A stretch of DNA of 5,827 bases from Clostridia bacterium (GCA_024404435.1 JAKSPW010000093.1:1-5827); one strand, 5' to 3'; counted from the first letter of the stretch, positions 1 through 5,317 are shown. Notes: a model not told the origin generated them from the letters alone. A program made the numbers and translations.

Positions 1-28
1 AGATTTCTTCATATGTGATTATTTTCAT
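1..28 (-). CDS. Start of an unidentified protein, cut by the left edge
   Basis: Only nine codons are inside the window, reading MKIITYEEI, so no function can be given. The start is supported by context. A GAGG ribosome binding site lies 8 bases upstream of the ATG (37-40 on the plus strand), and a near-consensus promoter sits upstream at 65-93. This would leave a leader of roughly 30 bases. The gene is transcribed leftwards, in the same direction as the aspS gene to its right, but the palindrome cluster and a hairpin separate the two, so it is probably an independent transcription unit. The reading frame beyond base 1 is unseen. Confidence 0.6.
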
Positions 29-64
29 CCGAAACGCCTCAACAAATTCTGATTTATCAAGCTC

Positions 65-93
65 ATTATAACAAGAATCGGGTGTAAAGTCAA
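65..93 (-). promoter_or_regulatory. Sigma-A-type promoter for the left-edge gene
   Basis: On the minus strand TTGACT (93-88) and TATAAT (70-65) are separated by exactly 17 bases, one mismatch from the consensus. The expected transcription start is near 58, about 30 bases before the ATG at 28. The first two bases of the -35 box (92-93) are also the outermost bases of the palindromic repeat to the right. Confidence 0.8.
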
Positions 94-263
94 TGATGTC
101 GCCGCCATTGGCGGCTGATGATGTTCCGGCTGACGCCGGAATGATGTACTTCGCTTCGCTCACAATGATGCGATGTTTGCCCATGTGCCGAAGGCACACA
201 TCATCAGCGACAGCGGCATCATCAGCGAAGCGGCATCATTTGCCCGACAGGGCAAACATCATT
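92..263. repeat. MITE-like cluster of short palindromes with ATGATG/CATCAT linkers
   Basis: This non-coding stretch is a chain of perfect small hairpins: 101-106/110-115 (GCCGCC/GGCGGC), 124-130/135-141 (TTCCGGC/GCCGGAA), 184-189/193-198 (TGTGCC/GGCACA) and 239-245/250-256 (TTTGCCC/GGGCAAA). ATGATG occurs four times in the left half (93, 118, 141, 165), about 24 bases apart. CATCAT occurs four times in the right half (199, 217, 234, 257). The ends are an 8-base inverted repeat, AATGATGT (92-99) and ACATCATT (256-263). Longer-range pairing is also possible: 140-146 with 234-240, 152-160 with 224-232, and 172-182 with 250-260. There is no transposase and no clear target duplication. An intergenic, non-autonomous mobile repeat is the likeliest identity, by inference. 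With the hairpin at 276-309 it accounts for most of the roughly 300 bases between the first gene and aspS. Confidence 0.7.
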
Positions 264-275
264 TTAATAGGGAAC

Positions 276-309
276 GGGGAAAACGCTTTTCTTCAAAAAG
301 GTTTTCCCC
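276..309 (-). terminator. Long hairpin after aspS, probable terminator
   Basis: GGGGAAAAC (276-284) pairs with GTTTTCCCC (301-309), and CTTTT (286-290) with AAAAG (296-300). The result is a stem of about 14 pairs with one bulged base and a 5-base loop. It lies 20 bases downstream of the aspS stop, where a terminator is expected. On the minus strand no U-tract follows the stem, so it is not a textbook intrinsic terminator. It could instead be a transcript-stabilising 3' hairpin or another intergenic repeat. Confidence 0.5.
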
Positions 310-329
310 GCCGAATAATGCTTTTTAAC

Positions 330-1664
330 TTAAGGATTGAGTCTGTTCGGACCGCGGAAGATGAACATCGCGTCCTTGATGTGGAGACCGAGCAGGAGCA
401 TCGTGAGTCTGTCGACTCCGAGTCCGAAGCCGCCGTGCGGCGGGCAGCCGTACTTGAAGAACTCAAGATAGAACTTGACGTCCTCAGTGAGTCCCTTTTC
501 GTCAGTCTGTGCCTTCAGCACGTCGAATCTGTGCTCTCTCTGCGCGCCGGTCGTTATCTCGGTGCCTCTCCAGATGAGGTCGTAGCCCTGCGGCACGCCC
601 TTTTCGTCTCTCATGTGATAGAAGGCTCTCTTTTCGGCACTGTAATCCGTTACGAAGAGGAATTCGTGACCGAAGTGCTTCATCGTCCAGTCGTAGCTGA
701 GACGCTCCGCATCTGTTGTGAGGTCGCCCTTTTCGCTGTCGGGAACGGTGTAGCCGTAGTCTTCCTCGAGACCCTTATACAGATCAGCAAGCGTCACAAC
801 GGGGAACGGTGTAGTCGGAACGACGACTTCCGTGCCGAACAGTTCTTTGATCTCGTCGCCGTACTTTTCCTTGACGACCTTCAGCGCGTAGGTAAGAAGC
901 TCTTCTTCGATCTTCATGACGTCGCGGAAAGAATCGATATAAGAGAATTCAAGGTCAAAGCCCGTGAACTCGGTCGTGTGCTTGTTCGTGTAGGATTTTT
1001 CCGCTCTGAAAACGGGGCCGACCTCGAAGATCTTTTCAAATCCCGATGCCATTGCCATCTGCTTGTAGAACTGAGGGCTCTGTGCGAGGTACGCGTTGCG
1101 GTCGAAATACTTGACCTCAAAGACCTCGGAGCCGCTTTCGCTTGCCGCGCCGATGAGCTTCGGTGTGTGGATCTCGATGAAATCACGCTCGAGAAGGAAA
1201 GCACGGAGAGCGTTGACAAAAGCAGTCTGTACCTTGAACATGAGCTGATTCTCGTCAGTTCTGAGGTCGATCCAGCGGTAGTCGATCCTCTGGTCGATGG
1301 AGGAGCGCTCAACTGCCTGTTTCTTCTTCGTTGCGGGAATATCTTTTCTGACTATCGGAAGCGCTGCGGCGATGCTTTCAACGAAAAGCTCGTCGGGAAG
1401 CAGCTCGATACCGCCCATTTTAACGTATTCGTTTTCGATAAGGGTTCCCGTAACGGAGATAACGGAGTCTTCGGTCAGCGTTTCGAGCGCGTCGCACATT
1501 TCGGGGTGCTTTTCTTTTTCTATCGTGACCTGGAGCTTACCGGTGATGTCCTTCAGGACGATGAATGCCATAGCCTTGCTGTTGCGGAAATTTTCAACAA
1601 AGCCGCGGACGTTGATCACTTCGCCGACTTTTGCTCTTACGTCGGAAATATAGGTTCTTTCCAT
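330..1664 (-). CDS. aspS: Archaeal-type aspartate--tRNA ligase (Asp/Asn type, AspS2)
   Basis: This class II aminoacyl-tRNA synthetase charges tRNA with aspartate in the cytoplasm. An N-terminal OB-fold anticodon-binding domain (about residues 15-100) precedes the catalytic core. The core shows motif 2 (FRAE at 219-222, then HTTEF at 229-233), the aspartate-pocket segment QSPQFYKQ (195-202), GAQREH (373-378) and motif 3 GGFGLGVDRL (411-420). QSPQ favours AspRS over AsnRS. At 444 residues it matches the short archaeal/eukaryotic-type enzyme, not the bacterial AspRS of about 590 residues, which carries a GAD insertion. In bacteria this type often makes Asp-tRNA(Asn) for GatCAB amidation; that role is inferred here. 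The start is the second in-frame Met, with AGGAG 7 bases upstream. An upstream in-frame ATG at 1703 lies in the leader and has no good binding site. It has its own promoter at 1720-1748. Confidence 0.93.
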   Translation of the reverse strand: MERTYISDVRAKVGEVINVRGFVENFRNSKAMAFIVLKDITGKLQVTIEKEKHPEMCDALETLTEDSVISVTGTLIENEYVKMGGIELLPDELFVESIAAALPIVRKDIPATKKKQAVERSSIDQRIDYRWIDLRTDENQLMFKVQTAFVNALRAFLLERDFIEIHTPKLIGAASESGSEVFEVKYFDRNAYLAQSPQFYKQMAMASGFEKIFEVGPVFRAEKSYTNKHTTEFTGFDLEFSYIDSFRDVMKIEEELLTYALKVVKEKYGDEIKELFGTEVVVPTTPFPVVTLADLYKGLEEDYGYTVPDSEKGDLTTDAERLSYDWTMKHFGHEFLFVTDYSAEKRAFYHMRDEKGVPQGYDLIWRGTEITTGAQREHRFDVLKAQTDEKGLTEDVKFYLEFFKYGCPPHGGFGLGVDRLTMLLLGLHIKDAMFIFRGPNRLNP

Positions 1665-1687
1665 AATGTTCTCCTCATTTATCACTC

Positions 1688-1700
1688 GCGGCAATGCCGC
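1688..1700 (-). other. Small hairpin in the aspS 5' leader
   Basis: GCGGC and GCCGC, separated by three bases, form a perfect 5-pair stem in the roughly 50-base aspS leader, about 23 bases upstream of the start codon. It is too small and isolated to be a T-box, so no known regulatory class is assigned. It resembles in style the first hairpin of the repeat at 101-115. Confidence 0.3.
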
Positions 1701-1719
1701 CATATTTCATACAAGGAAA

Positions 1720-1748
1720 AGTATAACAAATTTTTGCCGAATAATCAA
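1720..1748 (-). promoter_or_regulatory. Promoter of aspS
   Basis: On the minus strand TTGATT (1748-1743) and TATACT (1725-1720) have a 17-base spacer. TGT directly before the -10 gives an extended -10. Transcription should begin near 1713, leaving a leader of about 50 bases. That is too short for a T-box riboswitch. Confidence 0.75.
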
Positions 1749-1758
1749 GTCTATTGAC

Positions 1759-1784
1759 AAAAAAACACGGTCAAGCCGTGTTTT
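1759..1784 (-). terminator. Intrinsic terminator of the glycosyltransferase gene
   Basis: AACACGG (1764-1770) and CCGTGTT (1776-1782) form a 7-pair stem with a 5-base loop, extendable by A-T pairs. On the minus strand a run of T follows (1765 down to 1759). The stem abuts the stop codon of the upstream gene (1785-1783). The aspS -35 box begins 11 bases beyond the T-run. Confidence 0.8.
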
Positions 1785-2538
1785 ATTTGTTATTTTTCTT
1801 GTTTTTCCATTTCCAGATGATCGTTCCGAAGTAGAATTTCGGAAGCTTCATCATTCTGCCGATGCGGGACGGCTGGCAGAGAAGACGGTAAAACCACTCG
1901 AGATTCAGCTTGATGAAGAATTTCGGTGCTCTCTTCACCGTGCCGGAATATCCGTCGAGCGAGCCGCCGAGACCGAGCATGAGCTTTACGCTTGTCAGCT
2001 TGTCGCGGTTTGCGTTGATCCACTTTTCCTGCGCGGGAACTCCGAGGCAGACGAAGAGCACGTCGGCGCCGCTTTCATTGACAAGACGCACGACCTCGTC
2101 GTTTTCCTCTCCCTCTTTTTTGAAATAGCCGTCGTGAGTGCCGACAAAAAGAGTGCCGGGATACTTTTCACCCATTTTTTCGGCAGCGAGCTCGGCGACT
2201 CCGGGCTTTCCGCCGAGGAAAAATATCTTCAGGTTTTCGGAAGCGGAAAGGGAAATGATCTTTTCTCCCGCCTCATAGCCGGGAACTCTGCCTTTCAGAG
2301 GCGTTCCGAGTATCTTCGCGGCCTTGACGATTCCGATACCGTCGGGAAGCGTGATGTCCGCCTTGCCGATCTCATCGTACATGGAGTTGTCGTCGATGCA
2401 GAGCTGAACTATCTCGGGGTTGGGCGTAAAGACTGCGGTCTGCTTTCCTTCTTTTATGCGGCAGAGCATCATATCGACAGCCTCGTCGAGAGTCACGTTG
2501 TCAAAATAAACGCCGCGCACGTTGATCTTTTCAGACAT
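1783..2538 (-). CDS. tagA: WecG/TagA/CpsF-family glycosyltransferase (GT26)
   Basis: Members of this membrane-associated family transfer N-acetylmannosamine or a related sugar from a UDP-sugar to a lipid-linked GlcNAc, an early step in wall teichoic acid or other envelope polysaccharide synthesis. The 251 residues show the family signatures in order: TPNPE (38-42), LPDG (64-67), GRVPGYE (83-89), FFLGG (106-110), CLGVPAQEKW (164-173), GLGGSLD (189-195), and a C-terminal RAPKFF...LEWFYRLL segment (203-220). The latter is followed by R225 and R228 in the basic tail thought to bind membrane and substrate. Asp66 is at the position proposed as catalytic base in TagA. Length is normal. AGGAG lies 5 bases before the ATG. 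No other envelope genes are nearby, so the exact sugar and polymer are unknown. The symbol reflects the family only. Confidence 0.9.
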   Translation of the reverse strand: MSEKINVRGVYFDNVTLDEAVDMMLCRIKEGKQTAVFTPNPEIVQLCIDDNSMYDEIGKADITLPDGIGIVKAAKILGTPLKGRVPGYEAGEKIISLSASENLKIFFLGGKPGVAELAAEKMGEKYPGTLFVGTHDGYFKKEGEENDEVVRLVNESGADVLFVCLGVPAQEKWINANRDKLTSVKLMLGLGGSLDGYSGTVKRAPKFFIKLNLEWFYRLLCQPSRIGRMMKLPKFYFGTIIWKWKNKKNNK

Positions 2539-2548
2539 TTTTTCTCCT

Positions 2549-2580
2549 AAAACAAATGCACTGAGCTCTCGCTGAGTGCA
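2549..2580 (-). terminator. Terminator-like hairpin between the ACP and glycosyltransferase genes
   Basis: TGCACT (2557-2562) pairs with AGTGCA (2575-2580), and AGC (2564-2566) with GCT (2571-2573). There is one internal mismatch and a TCTC loop on the plus strand. On the minus strand the T-rich tract TTTGTTTT follows (2556-2549). The next base begins the AGGAG ribosome binding site of the glycosyltransferase gene. It fits a terminator for the ACP gene, and could equally act as an attenuator for the gene downstream. Confidence 0.65.
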
Positions 2581-2596
2581 CTTTTTTCCGATGTTC

Positions 2597-2824
2597 TTAT
2601 TTTACGTTCTTTGCAAGGTATTCGACAACGTCGCCGACAGTCAGGAAATCGTGGATATCGGAATCACCGATCTCGATGCCGTACCTGTCCTCACACATGA
2701 GAACGAGGTCTGCAAGCTCAAGAGAATTGATGCCGAGATCATTGACGAGTTCTGCGTCGGGAGTAACGTCAGCGGGATTTACCGAGAGCTCTTCAACGAG
2801 CATTTCTTTTATTTGTTCAAACAT
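2597..2824 (-). CDS. acpP: Acyl carrier protein
   Basis: This is a 75-residue acidic, helical carrier that holds acyl intermediates on a 4'-phosphopantetheine arm in the cytoplasm. The attachment serine is Ser34 in LGINSLEL (30-37). Fatty-acid ACPs usually read DSL at this place; here it is NSL. Both flanks (PDAELVNDLG before, ADLVLMCEDRYGIEI after) and the C-terminal FLTVGDVVEYL match the ACP fold and length. The start is supported by GGAGG 8 bases upstream; a longer in-frame reading extends back through the promoter and is not real. No fab genes adjoin it, so it may serve general fatty acid synthesis or a dedicated partner. It has its own perfect promoter. Confidence 0.93.
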   Translation of the reverse strand: MFEQIKEMLVEELSVNPADVTPDAELVNDLGINSLELADLVLMCEDRYGIEIGDSDIHDFLTVGDVVEYLAKNVK

Positions 2825-2867
2825 TTTCTGGACCTCCGTTTTCTGTTTTCGTTTATAAAACATGAAT

Positions 2868-2896
2868 ATTATAATGTTTTGTTCCCCCGTTGTCAA
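2868..2896 (-). promoter_or_regulatory. Consensus promoter of the ACP gene
   Basis: On the minus strand TTGACA (2896-2891) and TATAAT (2873-2868) are exactly 17 bases apart, a perfect match to the vegetative consensus. Transcription should start near 2861, giving a leader of about 37 bases. It diverges from the rplU promoter, whose -35 box is 59 bases away. Confidence 0.9.
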
Positions 2897-2955
2897 GTAT
2901 TATTTTCATTTACTTAAAAATATGTAAAAAAGACGCAAAAAATTTCATATAAGTG

Positions 2956-2984
2956 TTGACTTGATGAAATTATTATGATATAAT
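2956..2984 (+). promoter_or_regulatory. Promoter of the rplU-prp-rpmA operon
   Basis: TTGACT (2956-2961) and TATAAT (2979-2984) are separated by 17 bases. The 50 bases upstream are rich in A and T runs (about 2905-2950), resembling the UP elements that strengthen ribosomal promoters. Transcription should begin near 2991. Confidence 0.88.
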
Positions 2985-2993
2985 ACGAAAAGC

Positions 2994-3037
2994 CGCGTGA
3001 TCCGGGTCCAAAAGCCTCGGCTTGCCTGAGATCAGCG
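2994..3037 (+). promoter_or_regulatory. Structured 5' leader of rplU, candidate L21 leader
   Basis: The leader can fold into one branch-free hairpin. CGC (2994-2996) pairs with GCG (3035-3037), then after a bulged G, TGATC (2998-3002) with GATCA (3030-3034). Next CGGG (3003-3006) pairs with CCTG (3025-3028), including one G-U pair, and AAGC (3012-3015) pairs with GCTT (3020-3023) around a CTCG loop. A conserved L21 leader RNA is known before rplU in low-GC Gram-positive bacteria. Membership of that family is inferred from position and foldability only. Confidence 0.5.
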
Positions 3038-3067
3038 AGTTCACAAAAAGAAAGTGAGGTGCTTTTC

Positions 3068-3379
3068 ATGTTTGCAGTTATAGAAACAGGCGGAAAGCAG
3101 TACAAGGTCAACGAGGGAGACGTTATCTTCGTTGAGAAACTCGACGTAGCAGAGGGTGAGACCATCACGTTTGATAAGGTTCTCACGGTTGCTGATGACA
3201 ACGGCGTCAAGGTCGGCACACCGACAATCGACGGCGCATCGGTTACGGCAAAAGTCGTAAAGAACGGCAAGGCTAAGAAAATCTACGTCATGACTTACAA
3301 GCCCAAGAAGAACGAAAAGCGTAAGATCGGCCACAGACAGCCGTACACAAAGGTTCAGATCGAAAAGATCGCCCTTTAA
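3068..3379 (+). CDS. rplU: 50S ribosomal protein L21
   Basis: This 103-residue protein of the large ribosomal subunit binds 23S rRNA. It begins [14 protein letters not shown] and near the C-terminus has the family signature GHRQPYTKV (about 88-96), preceded by a basic stretch rich in Lys (about 77-87). The length is exactly typical. A GTG at 3059 is also in frame, but it sits within the ribosome binding site (GAGG, 3056-3059), so the ATG at 3068 is the start. It is the first gene of a three-gene operon with prp and rpmA, the standard Firmicutes order. Confidence 0.97.
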   Translation: MFAVIETGGKQYKVNEGDVIFVEKLDVAEGETITFDKVLTVADDNGVKVGTPTIDGASVTAKVVKNGKAKKIYVMTYKPKKNEKRKIGHRQPYTKVQIEKIAL

Positions 3380-3393
3380 GAGGCACAGTCAGT

Positions 3394-3744
3394 ATGACAA
3401 AAATAATATTTTTCAGGCGTGACGGACTCTTCTACGGATTTGAGGAGAAGGGACACACGGGATACGGCGAATCCGGAGACGATATTCTCTGTGCGGCGCT
3501 TTCCGCGATGACCATGCTGATCCTCAACACCGTCGAGATCTCGTACGCGGGAGACGTCAAGTATGAAATTGACGAGAACACGACGCATATCACCGTCAAG
3601 TCGATGTGTGCGCTCCCCGAGTTCGAGCCCGACGAAAAAAAGAGATTCGCGATAGAAGGACTTTTCAAGGGTTACTACTACCAGCTGAACGATCTGCTTG
3701 AAGAGTATTACGATCATCTCGACGTCGACGTGGTCGACGAATGA
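3394..3744 (+). CDS. prp: Ribosomal-processing cysteine protease Prp
   Basis: Prp (YsxB) is the cysteine protease that removes the N-terminal extension of ribosomal protein L27 in Firmicutes and some relatives, a step needed for functional ribosomes. The 116-residue protein has the diagnostic motif with the catalytic pair His21 (in GHTGYGESG) and Cys33 (in [11 protein letters not shown]), at the spacing known for the family. The remainder is the usual small alpha/beta domain with an acidic C-terminus ([14 protein letters not shown]). It lies 14 bases after rplU; its AAGAGG ribosome binding site overlaps the rplU stop codon and has a rather long 10-base spacing. Its substrate is encoded next. 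Confidence 0.95.
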   Translation: MTKIIFFRRDGLFYGFEEKGHTGYGESGDDILCAALSAMTMLILNTVEISYAGDVKYEIDENTTHITVKSMCALPEFEPDEKKRFAIEGLFKGYYYQLNDLLEEYYDHLDVDVVDE

Positions 3745-3781
3745 GCAACTTCAAAATAAAACGAAAGGTAAGGATATGACA

Positions 3782-4060
3782 ATGATCAGAATCGGTTTGC
3801 AGTTTTTTGCACATAAAAAAGGTGTCGGTTCCACGAAGAACGGACGCGACAGCGAGTCCAAGAGACTCGGCGTAAAGAGAGCTGACGGTCAGGCAGTTCT
3901 CGCCGGCAACATCATCATCAGACAGAGAGGCACAAGAATCCGTCCCGGCAACAACGTCGGCCGCGGTTCCGATGATACTCTTTTCGCTCTCATCGACGGC
4001 AATGTCAAGTTTGAGCACATCGCCGGCGGCAAGAGACAGGTAAGCGTTTACGCTGACTGA
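3782..4060 (+). CDS. rpmA: 50S ribosomal protein L27 with a Prp-cleavable N-terminus
   Basis: L27 is a large-subunit protein whose N-terminal tail reaches the peptidyl transferase centre. The precursor starts MIRIGLQFF and continues [21 protein letters not shown], the family core. LQFF followed by AHKKG matches the Prp cleavage site, so processing is expected after Phe9, exposing the same AHKKG-type tail that other bacteria encode directly. The core ([26 protein letters not shown]) is complete, at 92 residues. Two starts fit: the ATG at 3776 (AAAGG 7 bases upstream) and the ATG at 3782 (AAGGA 7 bases upstream). I chose 3782 because it gives the usual nine-residue extension and has the better binding site. 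It is the last gene of the operon; obg does not follow. Confidence 0.95.
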   Translation: MIRIGLQFFAHKKGVGSTKNGRDSESKRLGVKRADGQAVLAGNIIIRQRGTRIRPGNNVGRGSDDTLFALIDGNVKFEHIAGGKRQVSVYAD

Positions 4061-4074
4061 TTGTTTTTGTAGCT

Positions 4075-4105
4075 AAAAAAATCACCTCTTTTGAGGTGAT
4101 TTTTT
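4075..4105 (+). terminator. Bidirectional terminator after rpmA
   Basis: ATCACCTC (4081-4088) and GAGGTGAT (4093-4100) form a perfect stem with a TTTT loop, extended by A-T pairs to 13 pairs. T-rich sequence follows on the plus strand, and the A-run at 4075-4080 becomes a T-run on the minus strand. It therefore serves both the rplU operon and the convergent gene whose stop codon is at 4111-4109. Confidence 0.9.
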
Positions 4106-4108
4106 ATT

Positions 4109-5287
4109 TTACTTTCTGTCGATGCGGAAGATGCTGAGCTGACCGGGGTAGAGATAAACTCCGTCCCATTCACCGATGCAGGGCGCGAGGGGAGTCTCTC
4201 TCTTTCCGTTGAAGTTGAGCTCCGTCACGGAGCATTTTTCTGCGTCGTACGTGACCTTCCACCTTGACGGCTCGACCATCGAGGCGTTGACGAATGCCAT
4301 GTACTCGGTTCCGTTTTCGTCCTCGAAGAAGCTGACGATCGAATCAAGGTAGCCCTCGATCTTAATGAGATCGTGCGAGTCGTCCGTAAACATTTCGTAG
4401 TCCGCAAACTGCTTGCCGAAGCGGTAGGTCTTTTTCCTCTTCAGCTTCATCAGCAGCTCGCCGTATTCGTCTCCGAAAATTTTCTGACAGCGGAGCATCA
4501 TGTAGTAGTGATCCGTGAGATTGTGATACCTGTCGATCGGTGAGCCGTGATTGTTGACGGAGAGATCTCTGTCGTAGTACCTGAACCACATGAGACCGCG
4601 GATACCGACGGCTGCCGCAACGTTAATCTGCCAGCCGATCTCGTACTCGTTCGGCTGCCTGTATGAGAAGTGAGCTGTGCACAGAGGCGTGAGCCACGGC
4701 TCGACACCGGCGTATTCTGCCGCTTCCACCTGAGCCTTTACGTCAATGAAGAATCCGTTGATGCCGACGTCGTTTATCATCTGCGTATATGCGTCAAAGC
4801 AAACGGAGTTGCACTTCGTCTTGTCTGCTATCTCTTTTATGAACTCACCGTAGGTCATACCCTCAAAGAGATCGCTTCTTTCGTGAGTCGAGCCCATGAG
4901 GTTAAGATAAGGCTCGAGCTCGGGTGCGACTTTTTTCTGTATTGCCATGTAACCGGTATATTTTTCGATTGCCTCGGGAGTTGACGGCTCGTCTGCTACG
5001 AAGAAGCCCGCGAGTGCCGGATGTCCCTTGACGACGTTATATACGCTGCGGAAGTTTTCCTCGTAATCGCCGTTGCCGAGCCCCTCGTAATTTGCGACGA
5101 GCTTCAGACCGAGCTCTTCGGCACGGTCGAGAAAGGGTATCAGTTCTTCGGGTTTGTTTTTACCGAAACTGATCTTCGGTGACATCGTATAGGTAAGTCC
5201 GCAATTTGCCCATATATCGACTTCTTCGGACGTGAACTCATCTATCGGGTGATATACCCACGTTCCTATCGGGAATTTTTTTGCCAT
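4109..5287 (-). CDS. Unassigned TIM-barrel glycoside hydrolase-like protein
   Basis: The 392-residue protein looks like a (beta/alpha)8 glycosidase followed by a short C-terminal beta domain (about 310-392, ending GVYLYPGQLSIFRIDRK). Supporting motifs are HPALAGFFVADEP (89-101), where E100 is a candidate acid/base residue as in clan GH-A-like barrels; CFDAY (163-167) on a later strand; PWLTPLC (197-203); and RQPNEYEIGWQINVAAAVGIRGLMWFRYYD (210-239), which resembles the last strand of such families. There is no signal peptide or membrane segment, so it is probably cytoplasmic and acts on an imported or internal sugar. No CAZy family can be assigned from sequence alone, and the catalytic nucleophile is not evident. 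The start is the ATG with AAGGAGA 8 bases upstream. An in-frame TTG six bases earlier is too close to that site. It is convergent with rpmA and has a perfect promoter of its own. Confidence 0.6.
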   Translation of the reverse strand: MAKKFPIGTWVYHPIDEFTSEEVDIWANCGLTYTMSPKISFGKNKPEELIPFLDRAEELGLKLVANYEGLGNGDYEENFRSVYNVVKGHPALAGFFVADEPSTPEAIEKYTGYMAIQKKVAPELEPYLNLMGSTHERSDLFEGMTYGEFIKEIADKTKCNSVCFDAYTQMINDVGINGFFIDVKAQVEAAEYAGVEPWLTPLCTAHFSYRQPNEYEIGWQINVAAAVGIRGLMWFRYYDRDLSVNNHGSPIDRYHNLTDHYYMMLRCQKIFGDEYGELLMKLKRKKTYRFGKQFADYEMFTDDSHDLIKIEGYLDSIVSFFEDENGTEYMAFVNASMVEPSRWKVTYDAEKCSVTELNFNGKRETPLAPCIGEWDGVYLYPGQLSIFRIDRK

Positions 5288-5317
5288 AGTCAAAGTCTCC
5301 TTTTCAAGTTTGACTGT

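Noticed and set aside
92..263. CRISPR array
   Set aside because: Repeats are only about 6-8 bases, change orientation midway, and the spacers are themselves palindromes. No cas genes are present.
1665..1713. T-box riboswitch before the aminoacyl-tRNA synthetase gene
   Set aside because: The leader is only about 50 bases, with no room for a specifier stem, T-box sequence or antiterminator.
93..1757. A 554-codon open frame on the plus strand running opposite aspS
   Set aside because: It starts inside the palindromic repeat, has no ribosome binding site and shows no recognisable domain. It is the complement of the real synthetase gene, kept open by that gene's codon usage.
1666..2550. A 294-codon open frame on the plus strand opposite the glycosyltransferase gene
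   Set aside because: It reads the complement of a gene with full family motifs, and it passes through the transcription terminator and the aspS promoter. It is a shadow.
2576..2917. Plus-strand open frame opposite the ACP gene and its promoter
   Set aside because: The minus strand encodes a clear ACP. The plus frame has no start signals and continues across a consensus promoter.
3698..3781. N-terminally extended L27 starting inside prp
   Set aside because: The extra residues are low-complexity read-through of the prp end and gap. Good ribosome binding sites serve the ATGs at 3776 and 3782 instead.
3665..4018. Minus-strand open frame opposite prp and rpmA
   Set aside because: Both plus-strand genes have unmistakable family motifs, and the minus frame has no promoter or ribosome binding site.
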